Source: G963675935 sp963823895
GTDB taxonomy: Bacteria > Planctomycetota > Planctomycetia > Pirellulales > Thermoguttaceae
Reading direction: 5' to 3'
Assembly: GCA_963823895.1 (NCBI GenBank)
Contig: CAWGNG010000018.1
Location: 1-64,000, forward strand
DNA length: 64,000 nt
The translations under genes and the position numbers were made by a program. This document shows, piece after piece, positions 26,174 to 36,269 of this stretch. The notes under the pieces were generated by a model. The model worked only from the letters and a program-made list of their open reading frames with translations, did no database searches and was not told where the DNA came from. How positions within the stretch are numbered: position 1 is the stretch's first letter; every line of letters begins with the position of its first letter.

Positions 26174-26618
26174 CTATGCCCACGGCAGGCCCGCCCAAAT
26201 CCGTTCGGCGAGACTCTGCTGCGGCGGCGGCACCTCGGCCAGGTGGCGGCACGCCAGCCTCGCCAAGACGGCGACCTTCCGCGGCGAACAGAGAAAATGA
26301 ACGGCGCCGGCCTCGCGCATCAGCCACTCGTAGCCGGCCCGCGAACGATCGGCCACAACGGCCACTCGCGCCAGCGGGAACTGACGCGGCTGCTTTGTCA
26401 AAAGGCGCAGCAACCCGCCGGCGTTCGCGCCCAGCTCGATAACGGCGAACGAGGCGGGGTTCGCGACCAGTTCATCGCGGCAGTCGGCCAGCGTGCGCGT
26501 CTCCCACACCCGCACCCCCGCGTCCGCCAGTTCACGCCGCAGCGCGACGGCCCAGCGCCCGCTGAGCTCGCGAGACGATCAGTTTCGCGGCAGAAGAGCC
26601 TTCGTACGTCGGCGTCAT
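26174..26618 (-). CDS. Small protein of unknown function, with one frame break
   Basis: From an ATG at 26616-26618 the frame reads MTPTYEGSSAAKLIVS. It then needs two extra bases near 26569-26572 (CGCG to CGCGCG) to continue as RELSGRWAVALRRELADAG and on to VWETRTLADCRDELV, ending at 26174. The rebuilt protein is 148 residues. The strand/helix pattern (FAVIELGANAGGLLRLL, RVAVVADRS, EAGAVHFLCSP) resembles a degenerate receiver (CheY-like) fold, but no phosphorylation site is clear. It lies directly downstream of the sigma-54-regulator-like gene on the opposite side of a repeat, so a regulatory pair is possible. Confidence 0.6.
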
Positions 26619-26644
26619 AGCGCGTCTCGTTGGTACAGCCGTCG

Positions 26645-26697
26645 TTGCGAAACCGCAAGCGGTCTCCATTCATCACTCATCATTCATCATTCCACAA
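26645..26697. repeat. Short palindrome plus ATTCATC heptamers
   Basis: The GCGAAACCGCAAGCGGTC palindrome (26645-26663) is followed by ATTCATC/ACTCATC heptamers (26665-26697) that run to the stop codon of the next minus-strand gene. Confidence 0.7.
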
Positions 26698-28092
26698 TCA
26701 TTCCAACCCCAACTGCACCATGCGGCGATAAAGTCGCGGCCGGGTGACGCCGAGCAGCCTTGCCGCTTTGGCCTTGTTTCCCTTGGCTCGCGCGAGCGCC
26801 CGGCGAATCAACTCGCGCTCGACGCGGCCGAGGTACTCGTCGAGCACGATGTTCTCTTCGCTGCGCCGCGGCTGGGCGGCGGCCTGCTCGGCCAAGTGCA
26901 GCCGCTCGGGCAGGTCTTTCACCTCGATCTGCACGCCGCTGGCGCGCTGATGCGCCTCGGCGACGACCTCGCTCAGCTCGTCGAGGTTGCCGGGCCAGGC
27001 GTAGGCATCGAGCCGATCGAGAGCGGCCAACGAAAAGCCGCCGATCTGCCGCGATCCCGTCGCGTTCCGCTCCTCCAAGAACAATTGGGCCAACAGCGGC
27101 AGATCGTCGCGCCGCCGGGCGAGCGGCGGCAACTCGATGGTGATCGTGCTCAGCAGTGCGGCCAACTCGGGCTGAAAAGTGCCCCGCCGCGCCAGATCCA
27201 ACAGCGGCTCCGCGGCCGTGGCCAGCAAGCGCCCCTGGATCGGTTGTCGGATAAGAAAGTCGGCCAGCCGCGTCTGCACCTCGGCCGGAAGCTCATCGAT
27301 GCGATGGAACAAGAGCGTGCGCGACGCCGCTTGTTCGCCCCGCGACGCCGCACGTGCAATCGCCGCGCCCGCCGCTTCGAGCAAATCGCCGCCGAGCAAC
27401 GAGCAATCCAGCGGCGTCAGTTCCGTGGACGAAAAGGTGTCAGGAACCGTTTTCCCCGGGGCGACGTAATGGATGGCGGCGGCGAGATGGCGGCGGCCGC
27501 TGCCCGGCGGGCCGACCAGCAGCACGCTCGACCGGCTGGCCGCGGCCAATTCGACCTGCCGCCGCGCCAGCCGCATGGCAGGCCCCTCGCCAATGAGTCG
27601 ATCCGCCAAGAACCGCGCGGCGGCTTCCTGGCGAAATCGTCGCAAGGCCTCGTGCAGGGCGATCGAATCAGTTTCGCGGGGTTCGGAAGCCTGATCGGGG
27701 GTCGAATCGGGCGTCCGATCGCTCGCGTCAAGGATGGCGAGAACTCCCAGTGCTTCCTCCCCAACGGCGGCGATGGGGAGAAAACGCCCACGCCGTTCGA
27801 TCGACGCCCCGTCCTCGGCGACACGGGCGACCGTGGCGGTGGAAATCTCCCCCGCCAGACTCGCCGGCGGCGGGCAGAGCGCGGCGGCGATGGCATCCGC
27901 ACCCCCGACCGCGAGGCTCGAATGATAAGCGCAACTGCGGCCCAAAACCCCCTCGGCCGCTCCCCCCAGCCACTCTCGGCACGCTCGGTTTAAGAAAACA
28001 ATCGCCAAATCATCGTCAACCACGTAGATTGGCTGCTTTGCCTCGTTCAGCAGTTTTGCCAACTCGGTGGCGTTGACGCGCGGCGTGGGCAT
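26698..28092 (-). CDS. Sigma-54-regulator-like protein with degenerate AAA+ domain and Fis-type HTH
   Basis: 464 residues from the ATG at 28092. An N-terminal PAS-like domain (PIYVVDDDLAIVFLNRACREWLG) precedes an AAA+ domain laid out as in NtrC-type activators, and a C-terminal Fis-type helix-turn-helix (ALARAKGNKAKAARLLGVTRPRLYRRM). Key residues are altered. Walker A reads GPPGSGRRHLA, without the invariant Lys. The Walker B region reads TLLFHRIDELP, in place of LDEIDEL. The GAFTGA loop that contacts sigma-54 is absent. So ATP hydrolysis and sigma-54 activation are doubtful; it more likely acts as a DNA-binding repressor or scaffold. An upstream in-frame extension to 28572 runs over nuoN and is rejected. 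Confidence 0.85.
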   Translation of the reverse strand: MPTPRVNATELAKLLNEAKQPIYVVDDDLAIVFLNRACREWLGGAAEGVLGRSCAYHSSLAVGGADAIAAALCPPPASLAGEISTATVARVAEDGASIERRGRFLPIAAVGEEALGVLAILDASDRTPDSTPDQASEPRETDSIALHEALRRFRQEAAARFLADRLIGEGPAMRLARRQVELAAASRSSVLLVGPPGSGRRHLAAAIHYVAPGKTVPDTFSSTELTPLDCSLLGGDLLEAAGAAIARAASRGEQAASRTLLFHRIDELPAEVQTRLADFLIRQPIQGRLLATAAEPLLDLARRGTFQPELAALLSTITIELPPLARRRDDLPLLAQLFLEERNATGSRQIGGFSLAALDRLDAYAWPGNLDELSEVVAEAHQRASGVQIEVKDLPERLHLAEQAAAQPRRSEENIVLDEYLGRVERELIRRALARAKGNKAKAARLLGVTRPRLYRRMVQLGLE

Positions 28093-28220
28093 GGGGAAAA
28101 CCAAAACCTCATGGTAGACTTTTTCGCAACTGCGAAGCGAATTCCTGGTGGGATGACAACGGCTTGTCACCGCCATGCTCAATAATATCAGGTGCAGGTG
28201 GGGCAGCAGAAGCTGTAAGT

Positions 28221-28240
28221 CGACGAAACCTCTTTCGTCG
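28221..28240 (-). terminator. Hairpin just downstream of nuoN
   Basis: An 8-bp stem CGACGAAA/TTTCGTCG with a 4-nt loop lies 14 nt past the nuoN stop. There is no T-run, so it may stabilise the mRNA end or be a factor-dependent stop rather than an intrinsic terminator. Confidence 0.35.
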
Positions 28241-28253
28241 CCGCCACTCCAGG

Positions 28254-29824
28254 TCACGGGGCAGACTGGAGCGGCGGCCTTTTTTCCGTAATGGCTGCTT
28301 CGGACGTAACCGCTGGCGGCTTCGCACCAAAGAACTTTGCCTGCCCTTCGCTTGCCGCTACCACCTGGTGCATCAGCGGCCCAGGATACACCCCGACGCC
28401 GACAAGCACCAGGGCGCAGGTAACGGCGGCCCACCACGCCCCCGCCCCTCCCTCGGCGCGAGGCGTCGCCAGTGGAGTGCGGAAGTACATGACAGCCACG
28501 ATCCGCAGGTAGTATGCCGCGGCCACGGCGGCATTCAGTACGCCGACAATGGCGGCCGCGACAAACCACCACCGCAGCCCGTCAGGCGTGCCGGCGGCAG
28601 GATCGACGGAAAGGGCACCGCCGAAGACGAGAAACTTTCCCCAAAAACCGGCCAGCGGCGGAATGCCGGTCAAGCTGAATAGGCACACGGCCAAGACCGC
28701 GGCCGCCGGCGGCTTTGTGCTCCCCAACCCGGCCAACTCGTCAACGCCGTCGAGGCTGCGGTCGGGCCGGCCCAAATGCTCGAAAACCGCAAAGGCCCCG
28801 ATCGTCGCCACGGAATACACCACCAGATAGAACGCCACGGCGGCGATGCCGTCCCAGGCCGCCGTGCCGCCCACGCTGACCAGCGCCACAGATAGGGCCA
28901 GCAACATGTAACCGGCATTGGCGATCGACGAATAGGCCAGCAGGCGGCGAAGATCATCCTGCCAGAGCGCCATGACGTTTCCGAAAGTCATCGTGAGCAC
29001 CGAAACGCCCAGAACGATCTGCCACGTGTACGGCGTCGCATTGGGCATGGCCGCCACCAGGATTCGCGTCATTACCAGGAATCCCGCCGCCTTGGGCACC
29101 ACCGACAACAGCGCGGCGTTCGAGTGCGTCGTTCCTTGGTAGACGTCGGGGGCGTAGAAATGGAACGGCACGGCGGCGATGCGGAACGAGAGGCCGCCGA
29201 AGACCAGGGCCAGGGCCAGTTTCGCCAGGACGGCAAAGCCGTTTGGCAGCGGCTTCACCCCGTCGAGCGCCGACCGCAGGGCGGTCAGCTCGGTCGAGCC
29301 GGCGATCCCATAGAGAAAACTGAAACCATACAACAGAATCGCCGAACTGAGCACACTGAGAAAAAAGTACTTGGCCGCCGCTTCCTGCGATGCCGCGTCG
29401 CGCCGCCCGAGGTAGAGCAACACGTAGGTGGGAATCGAGATCAGTTCGAGCGCGACGAACAACAACACCAAATCGCCGGCGACGCCGACCAGCATCAGGC
29501 CGGCGACGGTCAGCAGCAGCGAACCGACGTACTCCGCGGTGGCGTCGGAATTCGGCCTGGACGCCAACAACAGGAGCAAAACGCCGACGCAGAGGGCGAG
29601 CCATCGCGCGAGGCAGGCCAACTGATCGAAGTGCAATGGCAGGGACAGGCTGCCGTCGGCAGGGGCATGTTGCCGCCACAGGAGAACTGCCGCCGCCACG
29701 ATCGCCCCTGCCGCCATCCAGCGCCACGTCTGCCGCGCAGTGGAAAACGCCCCGCCGAGATAGATCGCCACCGCCACGGCGATCAGCACCATCTCCGGCA
29801 GCAGCAGGTATAACGTGGCGGTGG

Positions 29825-29828
<4 letters not shown>
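28254..29828 (-). CDS. nuoN: NADH-quinone oxidoreductase subunit N
   Basis: 524 residues from the ATG at 29826-29828, which overlaps the nuoM stop (ATGA). It is an antiporter-like membrane subunit with about 14 helices. Conserved segments include FVALELISIPTYVLLYL, the broken-helix region FHFYAPDVYQGTTHSNAALLSVVPKAAGF and DDLRRLLAYSSIANAGYMLLAL. NuoN is one of three proton-pumping modules in the complex I membrane arm. It is the last gene of the minus-strand nuo group. Confidence 0.95.
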
Positions 29829-31510
<1,682 letters not shown>

Positions 31511-31666
31511 TACATCAACAGGAAACCCAACAGGGCCAGGGTGCCATGCCCACGCTTGCCGTGGGCATGTAAACCGCGGACCCACGCAACATGCCCACGG
31601 CAAGCGTGGGCATGGCACCCACCACCGCCAAGGGAAGAAACAGGATGACACGCAACAATTCTGACA

Positions 31667-33682
31667 TTACATCAACAGGAAACCCAACAAGGCCAACAGC
31701 CCCAGCGCCATCGCCAGGGCGTAGAACTGCAACACGCCCCCCTGCACCGGCCGCAGGGCGGCGCCCAGCATCGACGGCAACCGGCCGCAGAAGTCCACCA
31801 AAGCGTCGATGACGTGCCGGTCGAACCAGGCCGCCAGCCGCGCGACGCCCAGCAAGGGCTGCACGATCAACAGCGAGTAAAGCGGATCGAAAAAGAACTT
31901 GCCGTACGAGAGGCTATACAGCCCGAAGATATTCATGAAGGCAGCAAGCCGCGCCGCTCTCTTCTCATTGCCCAAGTACACGACCGCCGCGGCGGTGATT
32001 CCCAAGATTGTGATCGCCGAACTGACCACCGCGATGCCCCAATGCTCCGGCGCCGGAGCAACGTGGCCGCCGACTTCGACAGGCGGATGCGGCAAACTGG
32101 CGAGCGAGGGCGTCGCCGCAAGGAAGTTGGCGAAACCGTGCGTGTACTCGAAGTACGCCCCCACCACCGCCGCCCCGAACGCCAGCACCACCAGCGGCGC
32201 GGTCATCGTGCCCGGCGACTCGTGGGCGTGTCGGCCCGCCTCGGGCGGCAGCCGCTCGGGGCCGTGAAACACCAGAAAGAATGGCCGGAACATGTAGAAG
32301 TCGATCAAGAGAACGCCGAAGAACGTCGAAAGCAGCAGCAGCCCGTAGATTCCCCCCTCGCCGCCGTTGCCGGCCTTGTCGGCCAACGCCGCCAGGATCG
32401 CGTCCTTGCTCCAGAAACCGGCCAGCGGGAAAACGCCGGCGATCGACAGACAGCCGACCAGGAACGTCCAATACGTCACCGGCAGCCGCCGCCGCAGCCC
32501 GCCGAGGCGGCGGATGTCGATCACGCCGCCCGCCACGTGCATGACGCTACCGGCGGCGAGAAACAGCAGGGCCTTGAAAAAGGCGTGAGTCATCAGATGG
32601 AACATGCCGGCCGTCACGCCCGCCAAAGTGCCGACGCCCAGCGCGACGAACATGTAGCCGAGATGGCTGATCGTCGAATAGGCGAGGATGCGTTTCAGAT
32701 CGGTTTGCGTAATGGCGATGATTCCGCCCAGCAGGGCGGTGATGCCGCCGACGGCCGCCACGGCGTATTGGGCATCGGCCGACTGGGCGAACAGCGGGCT
32801 GCAGCGGGCGACCATGTACACGCCCGCCGTGACCATCGTGGCGGCGTGAATCAAAGCGCTCACCGGCGTCGGGCCCTCCATCGCGTCGGGCAGCCAGACG
32901 TGCAGCGGAAACTGCGCGCTCTTGCCGCACGCCCCGACTAGCAACAGCAGGCAGATCGCGGTAGTTCGCCAGTCGCCGGCCAGAGTACCCGCCGCGGCAA
33001 ACACGCCGTCGAAGTCGAGAGTGCCGAACGTGGTCCAGATCAGAAAGATCCCCAGGGCGAAACCGACGTCGCCGACGCGGTTGACCAAGAACGCCTTCAT
33101 GCCCGCCGCCGCTGCCGCGGGCTTTTCGAACCAGAAGCCGATCAACAGATAACTGCACAAGCCCACCAGTTCCCAACCGATGTAAAGCAGAATGAAATTG
33201 TTGGCCGAGACCAACAAGGTCATCGAGAAGACGAACAGGCTCACGTAGGCGAAGAACCGCCAATAGCCGGCGTCGCCGTGCATGTAGCCGATCGAATAGA
33301 TCGCCACCAACGAGGAAATGCAGGTGACCACCGCCAGCATGACGGCCGTCAGCGGGTCGGCCTGCAAGGCGATCTCGATGTGAAAGTCGCCCCAGCCCGG
33401 CGACGGCGTGCCGGCGTCGGACGGCTTCGGCATGGCGTCGGAGACGTTGTACCAACTCCAGAGCGTAACCGTGGCCGGCCCGCGGGTTTCCGCCGGCCCG
33501 TCGATTCGCTTCTGCACCTGGAACAACAGCACGACGCTGGCGAGAAAACTCAGCAGCAGCGCCGCGACCGCCGGCCAATGGCTCCGCCCGCGCAGCACCC
33601 GCTTGCCAAGCACGGCCGTCAGAATCGCGGCCGCCAAGGGGAGGGCGGGAATCAGGATTAGGAGCGTTTTGATGTCAGGCAT
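31667..33682 (-). CDS. nuoL: NADH-quinone oxidoreductase subunit L
   Basis: 671 residues. It shows the NuoL hallmarks FILLYIGWELVGLCSYLLIGFWFEKP, FPLHVWLPDAMEGPTPVSALIHAATMVTAGVY and DLKRILAYSTISHLGYM, with the long C-terminal lateral helix region after residue 550. NuoL is the distal proton-pumping module. Its final residues (ALLGFLLM) are encoded twice in the DNA because of the 69-bp duplication; the copy-B stop at 31667 is the one used. Confidence 0.96.
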   Translation of the reverse strand: MPDIKTLLILIPALPLAAAILTAVLGKRVLRGRSHWPAVAALLLSFLASVVLLFQVQKRIDGPAETRGPATVTLWSWYNVSDAMPKPSDAGTPSPGWGDFHIEIALQADPLTAVMLAVVTCISSLVAIYSIGYMHGDAGYWRFFAYVSLFVFSMTLLVSANNFILLYIGWELVGLCSYLLIGFWFEKPAAAAAGMKAFLVNRVGDVGFALGIFLIWTTFGTLDFDGVFAAAGTLAGDWRTTAICLLLLVGACGKSAQFPLHVWLPDAMEGPTPVSALIHAATMVTAGVYMVARCSPLFAQSADAQYAVAAVGGITALLGGIIAITQTDLKRILAYSTISHLGYMFVALGVGTLAGVTAGMFHLMTHAFFKALLFLAAGSVMHVAGGVIDIRRLGGLRRRLPVTYWTFLVGCLSIAGVFPLAGFWSKDAILAALADKAGNGGEGGIYGLLLLSTFFGVLLIDFYMFRPFFLVFHGPERLPPEAGRHAHESPGTMTAPLVVLAFGAAVVGAYFEYTHGFANFLAATPSLASLPHPPVEVGGHVAPAPEHWGIAVVSSAITILGITAAAVVYLGNEKRAARLAAFMNIFGLYSLSYGKFFFDPLYSLLIVQPLLGVARLAAWFDRHVIDALVDFCGRLPSMLGAALRPVQGGVLQFYALAMALGLLALLGFLLM

Positions 33683-33717
33683 GGTGCTGTTACAAGCATT
33701 TGCAGGATTGCGCGGGC

Positions 33718-33990
33718 CTACTTGCTATCGTGGGGTCGACGACGGTTTCTGCGCTTCCTCTCAAGGAAAGCAGCCAAACCGAGAAGTATGCTCCCAACGA
33801 GTGCTGTTGCTATCGCACTTACAATCCCCGAAATAGTCGCCCATTGCCAATCCATGTAAGGCTCGGAGTAGTGAGACACAAAAGCTGCTATAAGTCCCCC
33901 CGGTATTGTGAAGATAATCAGCATGCCCCCCGCAAAGTACAGCAGGTTGAGTAAGACATCAGAGTTAGTTGGTCCGGACGAACCGCTCAT
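33718..33990 (-). CDS. Small two-helix membrane protein between nuoK and nuoL
   Basis: 90 residues: a short polar N-terminus, two membrane segments (LLYFAGGMLIIFTIPGGLIA and ISGIVSAIATALVGSILLGLA) and a strongly basic tail (ERKRRNRRRP). It is not a known complex I subunit. Its position inside the nuo gene order and the consistent frame suggest a real gene. It could be an accessory membrane protein or a recent insertion, as the base composition is somewhat lower in GC than its neighbours. Confidence 0.65.
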   Translation of the reverse strand: MSGSSGPTNSDVLLNLLYFAGGMLIIFTIPGGLIAAFVSHYSEPYMDWQWATISGIVSAIATALVGSILLGLAAFLERKRRNRRRPHDSK

Positions 33991-34103
33991 ATATGCCGCC
34001 AGAGGAGGACTATCGTAAATGAACGCTTTGCCGTCGGTCCATAGAGAGACAGCCTCGCTTCGGAGGCGGACGCTCCGGAGCCTGCAATATGCTTCGGTTG
34101 CGG

Positions 34104-34140
34104 TTAATCAGCAATCAACAATCTTCAATCAGCAATCATC
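34104..34140. repeat. AATCAGC heptamer array downstream of nuoK
   Basis: Units AATCAGC, AATCAAC, AATCTTC, AATCAGC, AATC in tandem, ending exactly at the nuoK stop codon. Confidence 0.75.
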
Positions 34141-34590
34141 CTATACTCGTGGCCGGTACTCGGTCTCTTCTCGTGGAATCTGCGGCGCGACGCCGGCGGG
34201 GGGCAGATGGGGCAAGGGCTCGATCAGGTCGGGCAGCGGCTCCGGCGGCGGCTCTTCGCGGAATCCCGGCTGGTTCGCCTCGCGCAGGCCGCGCCACTCG
34301 GCGATGTCCAGCTTGCCGCGGCGTTGAAAAAGCATCAGCACCAGCGCCAACGCAATCGCCGCCTCGCACGCCGCCACGGCGATAATGAACAGCACCAGCA
34401 TCTGACCGCCGAAGTCGTTGCGAAACCGGCCCCACGCCACCAGACTCAGCGACACCCCCTGCAACATGATCTCCGCCGAAAGGAACATTACGATCATGTT
34501 TCGCCGGGTCACGAAACCGACCAGGCCGATGCCGAACAACACGGCACCGACCAGGAGGCAGTTGTGCAGCAGTGCGAGTTCGTGCGGCAT
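34141..34590 (-). CDS. nuoK: NADH-quinone oxidoreductase subunit K, with extended C-terminus
   Basis: 149 residues from the ATG at 34588-34590. The three-helix core of about 100 residues is typical: NMIVMFLSAEIMLQGVSLSLV with the conserved membrane Glu, then AVAACEAAIALALVLMLFQRR with the second Glu. A Pro/Glu-rich tail of about 45 residues after REANQPG is longer than in most NuoK proteins. An in-frame ATG 18 codons upstream lies in the family D palindrome and is rejected. Confidence 0.94.
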   Translation of the reverse strand: MPHELALLHNCLLVGAVLFGIGLVGFVTRRNMIVMFLSAEIMLQGVSLSLVAWGRFRNDFGGQMLVLFIIAVAACEAAIALALVLMLFQRRGKLDIAEWRGLREANQPGFREEPPPEPLPDLIEPLPHLPPAGVAPQIPREETEYRPRV

Positions 34591-34619
34591 GGGGAACGAT
34601 CGTGAATGTCGAAGTTTAA

Positions 34620-34770
34620 GTTGGGGTGGTAGTTGTACTGCCACCCCGTCTCTCCAGGAATTTCAGGGGTGGCAGTACAACTGCCACCCCAACGATGCTG
34701 CGAAACCGCAAGCGGTTTCTAATCTACAATCTCTGATCTCAAATCTCCTATCTCAGATCTCAGATCTCCG
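34620..34770. repeat. Palindrome family D, short palindrome and ATCTCAG heptamers
   Basis: Family D copy with 28-bp arms and one mismatch (34620-34647, 34666-34693; core GGGGTGGCAGTTGTACTGCC). It is followed by the GCGAAACCGCAAGCGGTTTC palindrome (34697-34720) and by ATCTCAG-type heptamers (34717-34770), which enter the nuoJ frame and encode its C-terminal DLRSEIGDLRSEI. Confidence 0.85.
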
Positions 34771-35503
34771 CCCTCTGACCGCGGCTGCTTGACCGCCGCC
34801 CTCCGCCCCCTTTCCACAATCACGGCGGCGCCGACCAGGGCGATCAACAGCAGAACCCCCGCCACTTCCACCGCGATCAGGTGCCGGCTAAACACCTCGT
34901 CGCCGAATCGGGCCACGTGCCGCGGTGCGAGAATGTTCGCGGTCATCGCGTCCTGTGTCGGCGGCACAAATTGGCCGACCGCTTTCTCGGACTGCGAGAG
35001 CGCCCCGCCGATGCTGATCGACAGCACGGCGACGATGATCATGCCCAGCGCGGCCGAGACCGACGTCTCCCAGCCAGTTCGGTCGTACGACGCCTTGCCC
35101 TCGGGCTGCGCCAGCATCAGCACGAAGAGGAACGTGACCAGGATCGCTCCCGCGTAGACCACCACCGTGGCCACGGCAAGGAACTGGGCGCCGACGAAGA
35201 AGAACAGACCGGCCACCCCCAGCAGCGACAGGCCAAACCAGATCGCGCAATAAACCGGGTTGCGAAACGTGATCGCGCCGACGGCCGATATCACGGTGAC
35301 CGCCGCCAGAACCAGAAAGACGCCGTCGGCCATCCATTGTCCGACCGACGGGAGCCGCGCGGCGGCGAGCCCGAGCGCGACTGCCCCCAGTATCAAGCCG
35401 ATTCCCCGCCCCCGCGCGCCCCGCGCGGCAACATCAGCCATAGCGACACGGCCGCCAGCAAAACAGCAAGGGCCTGGATCGGGATGGAATGAAGGTCGGG
35501 CAT
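34719..35503 (-). CDS. nuoJ: NADH-quinone oxidoreductase subunit J, with one frame break near the 5' end
   Basis: The body (FRNPVYCAIWFGLSLLGVAGLFF, VGAQFLAVATVVVYAGAILVTFLFVLMLA) is clear NuoJ. An ATG at 35501-35503 starts a frame that encodes a convincing first helix (LHSIPIQALAVLLAAVSLWLML). It joins the main frame if one G is added to the run near 35405-35413. The rebuilt protein has 261 residues. Without that base, translation would have to start at 35441 and lose the first helix. The last 15 residues derive from heptamer repeats. Confidence 0.9.
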
Positions 35504-35507
35504 CGAA

Positions 35508-35680
35508 GGTCAGGGGCTAGGGGTCAGGGGCTAGGGGTCAGGGGTCAGAGATCGGGATGTGAGGGAGTGCGATCAGATCGAGGGGGATACGTGAGTTGTG
35601 GTTGCGCCGCCTGCCCCGCCACCGCGTCATTCTCCAGTCCCTGACCCCTAGCCCCCAGCCCCTAGTCCCTGCCCCTCCTA
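35508..35680. repeat. Inverted pair of AGGGGTC/AGGGGCT heptamer arrays between nuoI and nuoJ
   Basis: One array (35508-35549) reads AGGGGTC/AGGGGCT on the plus strand. The other (35634-35680) is its complement, so the spacer could fold into a long hairpin. The second array overlaps the nuoI stop codon. Confidence 0.82.
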
Positions 35681-36189
35681 CTCCGCATCGGTTCGGCGTC
35701 CTTGGTTCGGTCGTAAACGCTCAGCAGCTTCTCTTTGTCAAAGATCATTTCCTCGCGGCTCTTGCCGGAAAGATCGTATAGGCTCGTCAGTTCGATGGCG
35801 TCGACCGGGCAAGCCTCCTCGCACATTCCACAAAAAATACACCGCAACTCGTCGATTGTGAAGGACTGGGGGTATTTTTCGCGGTCGGGCCAGGGACTCT
35901 CGGCGGCGATAATATCGATGCAATGGGCCGGACACGCCGTGGAACACATAAAACAGGCGACGCATTTCACCCGGCCTTGCTCGTCCCGATTCAACCGGTG
36001 TACGCCGCGATAGAGCAGCGGATCGGGAATCACGTGACCCTCTTCAGGAAATTGAACCGTCGTCTTGCGGCGAAAGAAGTGACGCAGCGTCGTGCTGAGC
36101 CCTTGCAGGAACAACAACAGATACGATCGGCCCAAGAGGCCCAATCGCGGCTCTTTCACCCAGGTGATTTTCACGTCGGTCGATTTCAT
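35662..36189 (-). CDS. nuoI: NADH-quinone oxidoreductase subunit I (2x[4Fe-4S])
   Basis: 175 residues with two ferredoxin-type motifs, CVACFMCSTACPAHCI and CIFCGMCEEACPVDAI, and an N-terminal amphipathic helix region. NuoI carries clusters N6a/N6b that pass electrons to N2. In this gene group it is the only peripheral-arm subunit, and nuoA-D and nuoG are absent from the window. An IS630 remnant separates it from nuoH. Confidence 0.95.
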   Translation of the reverse strand: MKSTDVKITWVKEPRLGLLGRSYLLLFLQGLSTTLRHFFRRKTTVQFPEEGHVIPDPLLYRGVHRLNRDEQGRVKCVACFMCSTACPAHCIDIIAAESPWPDREKYPQSFTIDELRCIFCGMCEEACPVDAIELTSLYDLSGKSREEMIFDKEKLLSVYDRTKDAEPMRSRRGRD

Positions 36190-36269
36190 GGGCGTGGCTT
36201 TGTTCGACGGTCGTTGAAATGTTCAGACGCCTCGTCAAAATAACCTGACGGATTCGCCGCAAAATGGTT

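Noticed and set aside
28093..28572. N-terminal extension of the sigma-54-like protein
   Set aside because: The extra 160 codons overlap the nuoN 3' end and are not protein-like.
34104..35680. Tandem arrays near nuoJ and nuoK as CRISPR
   Set aside because: Units are only 7 bp, contiguous and without spacers; no cas genes are near.
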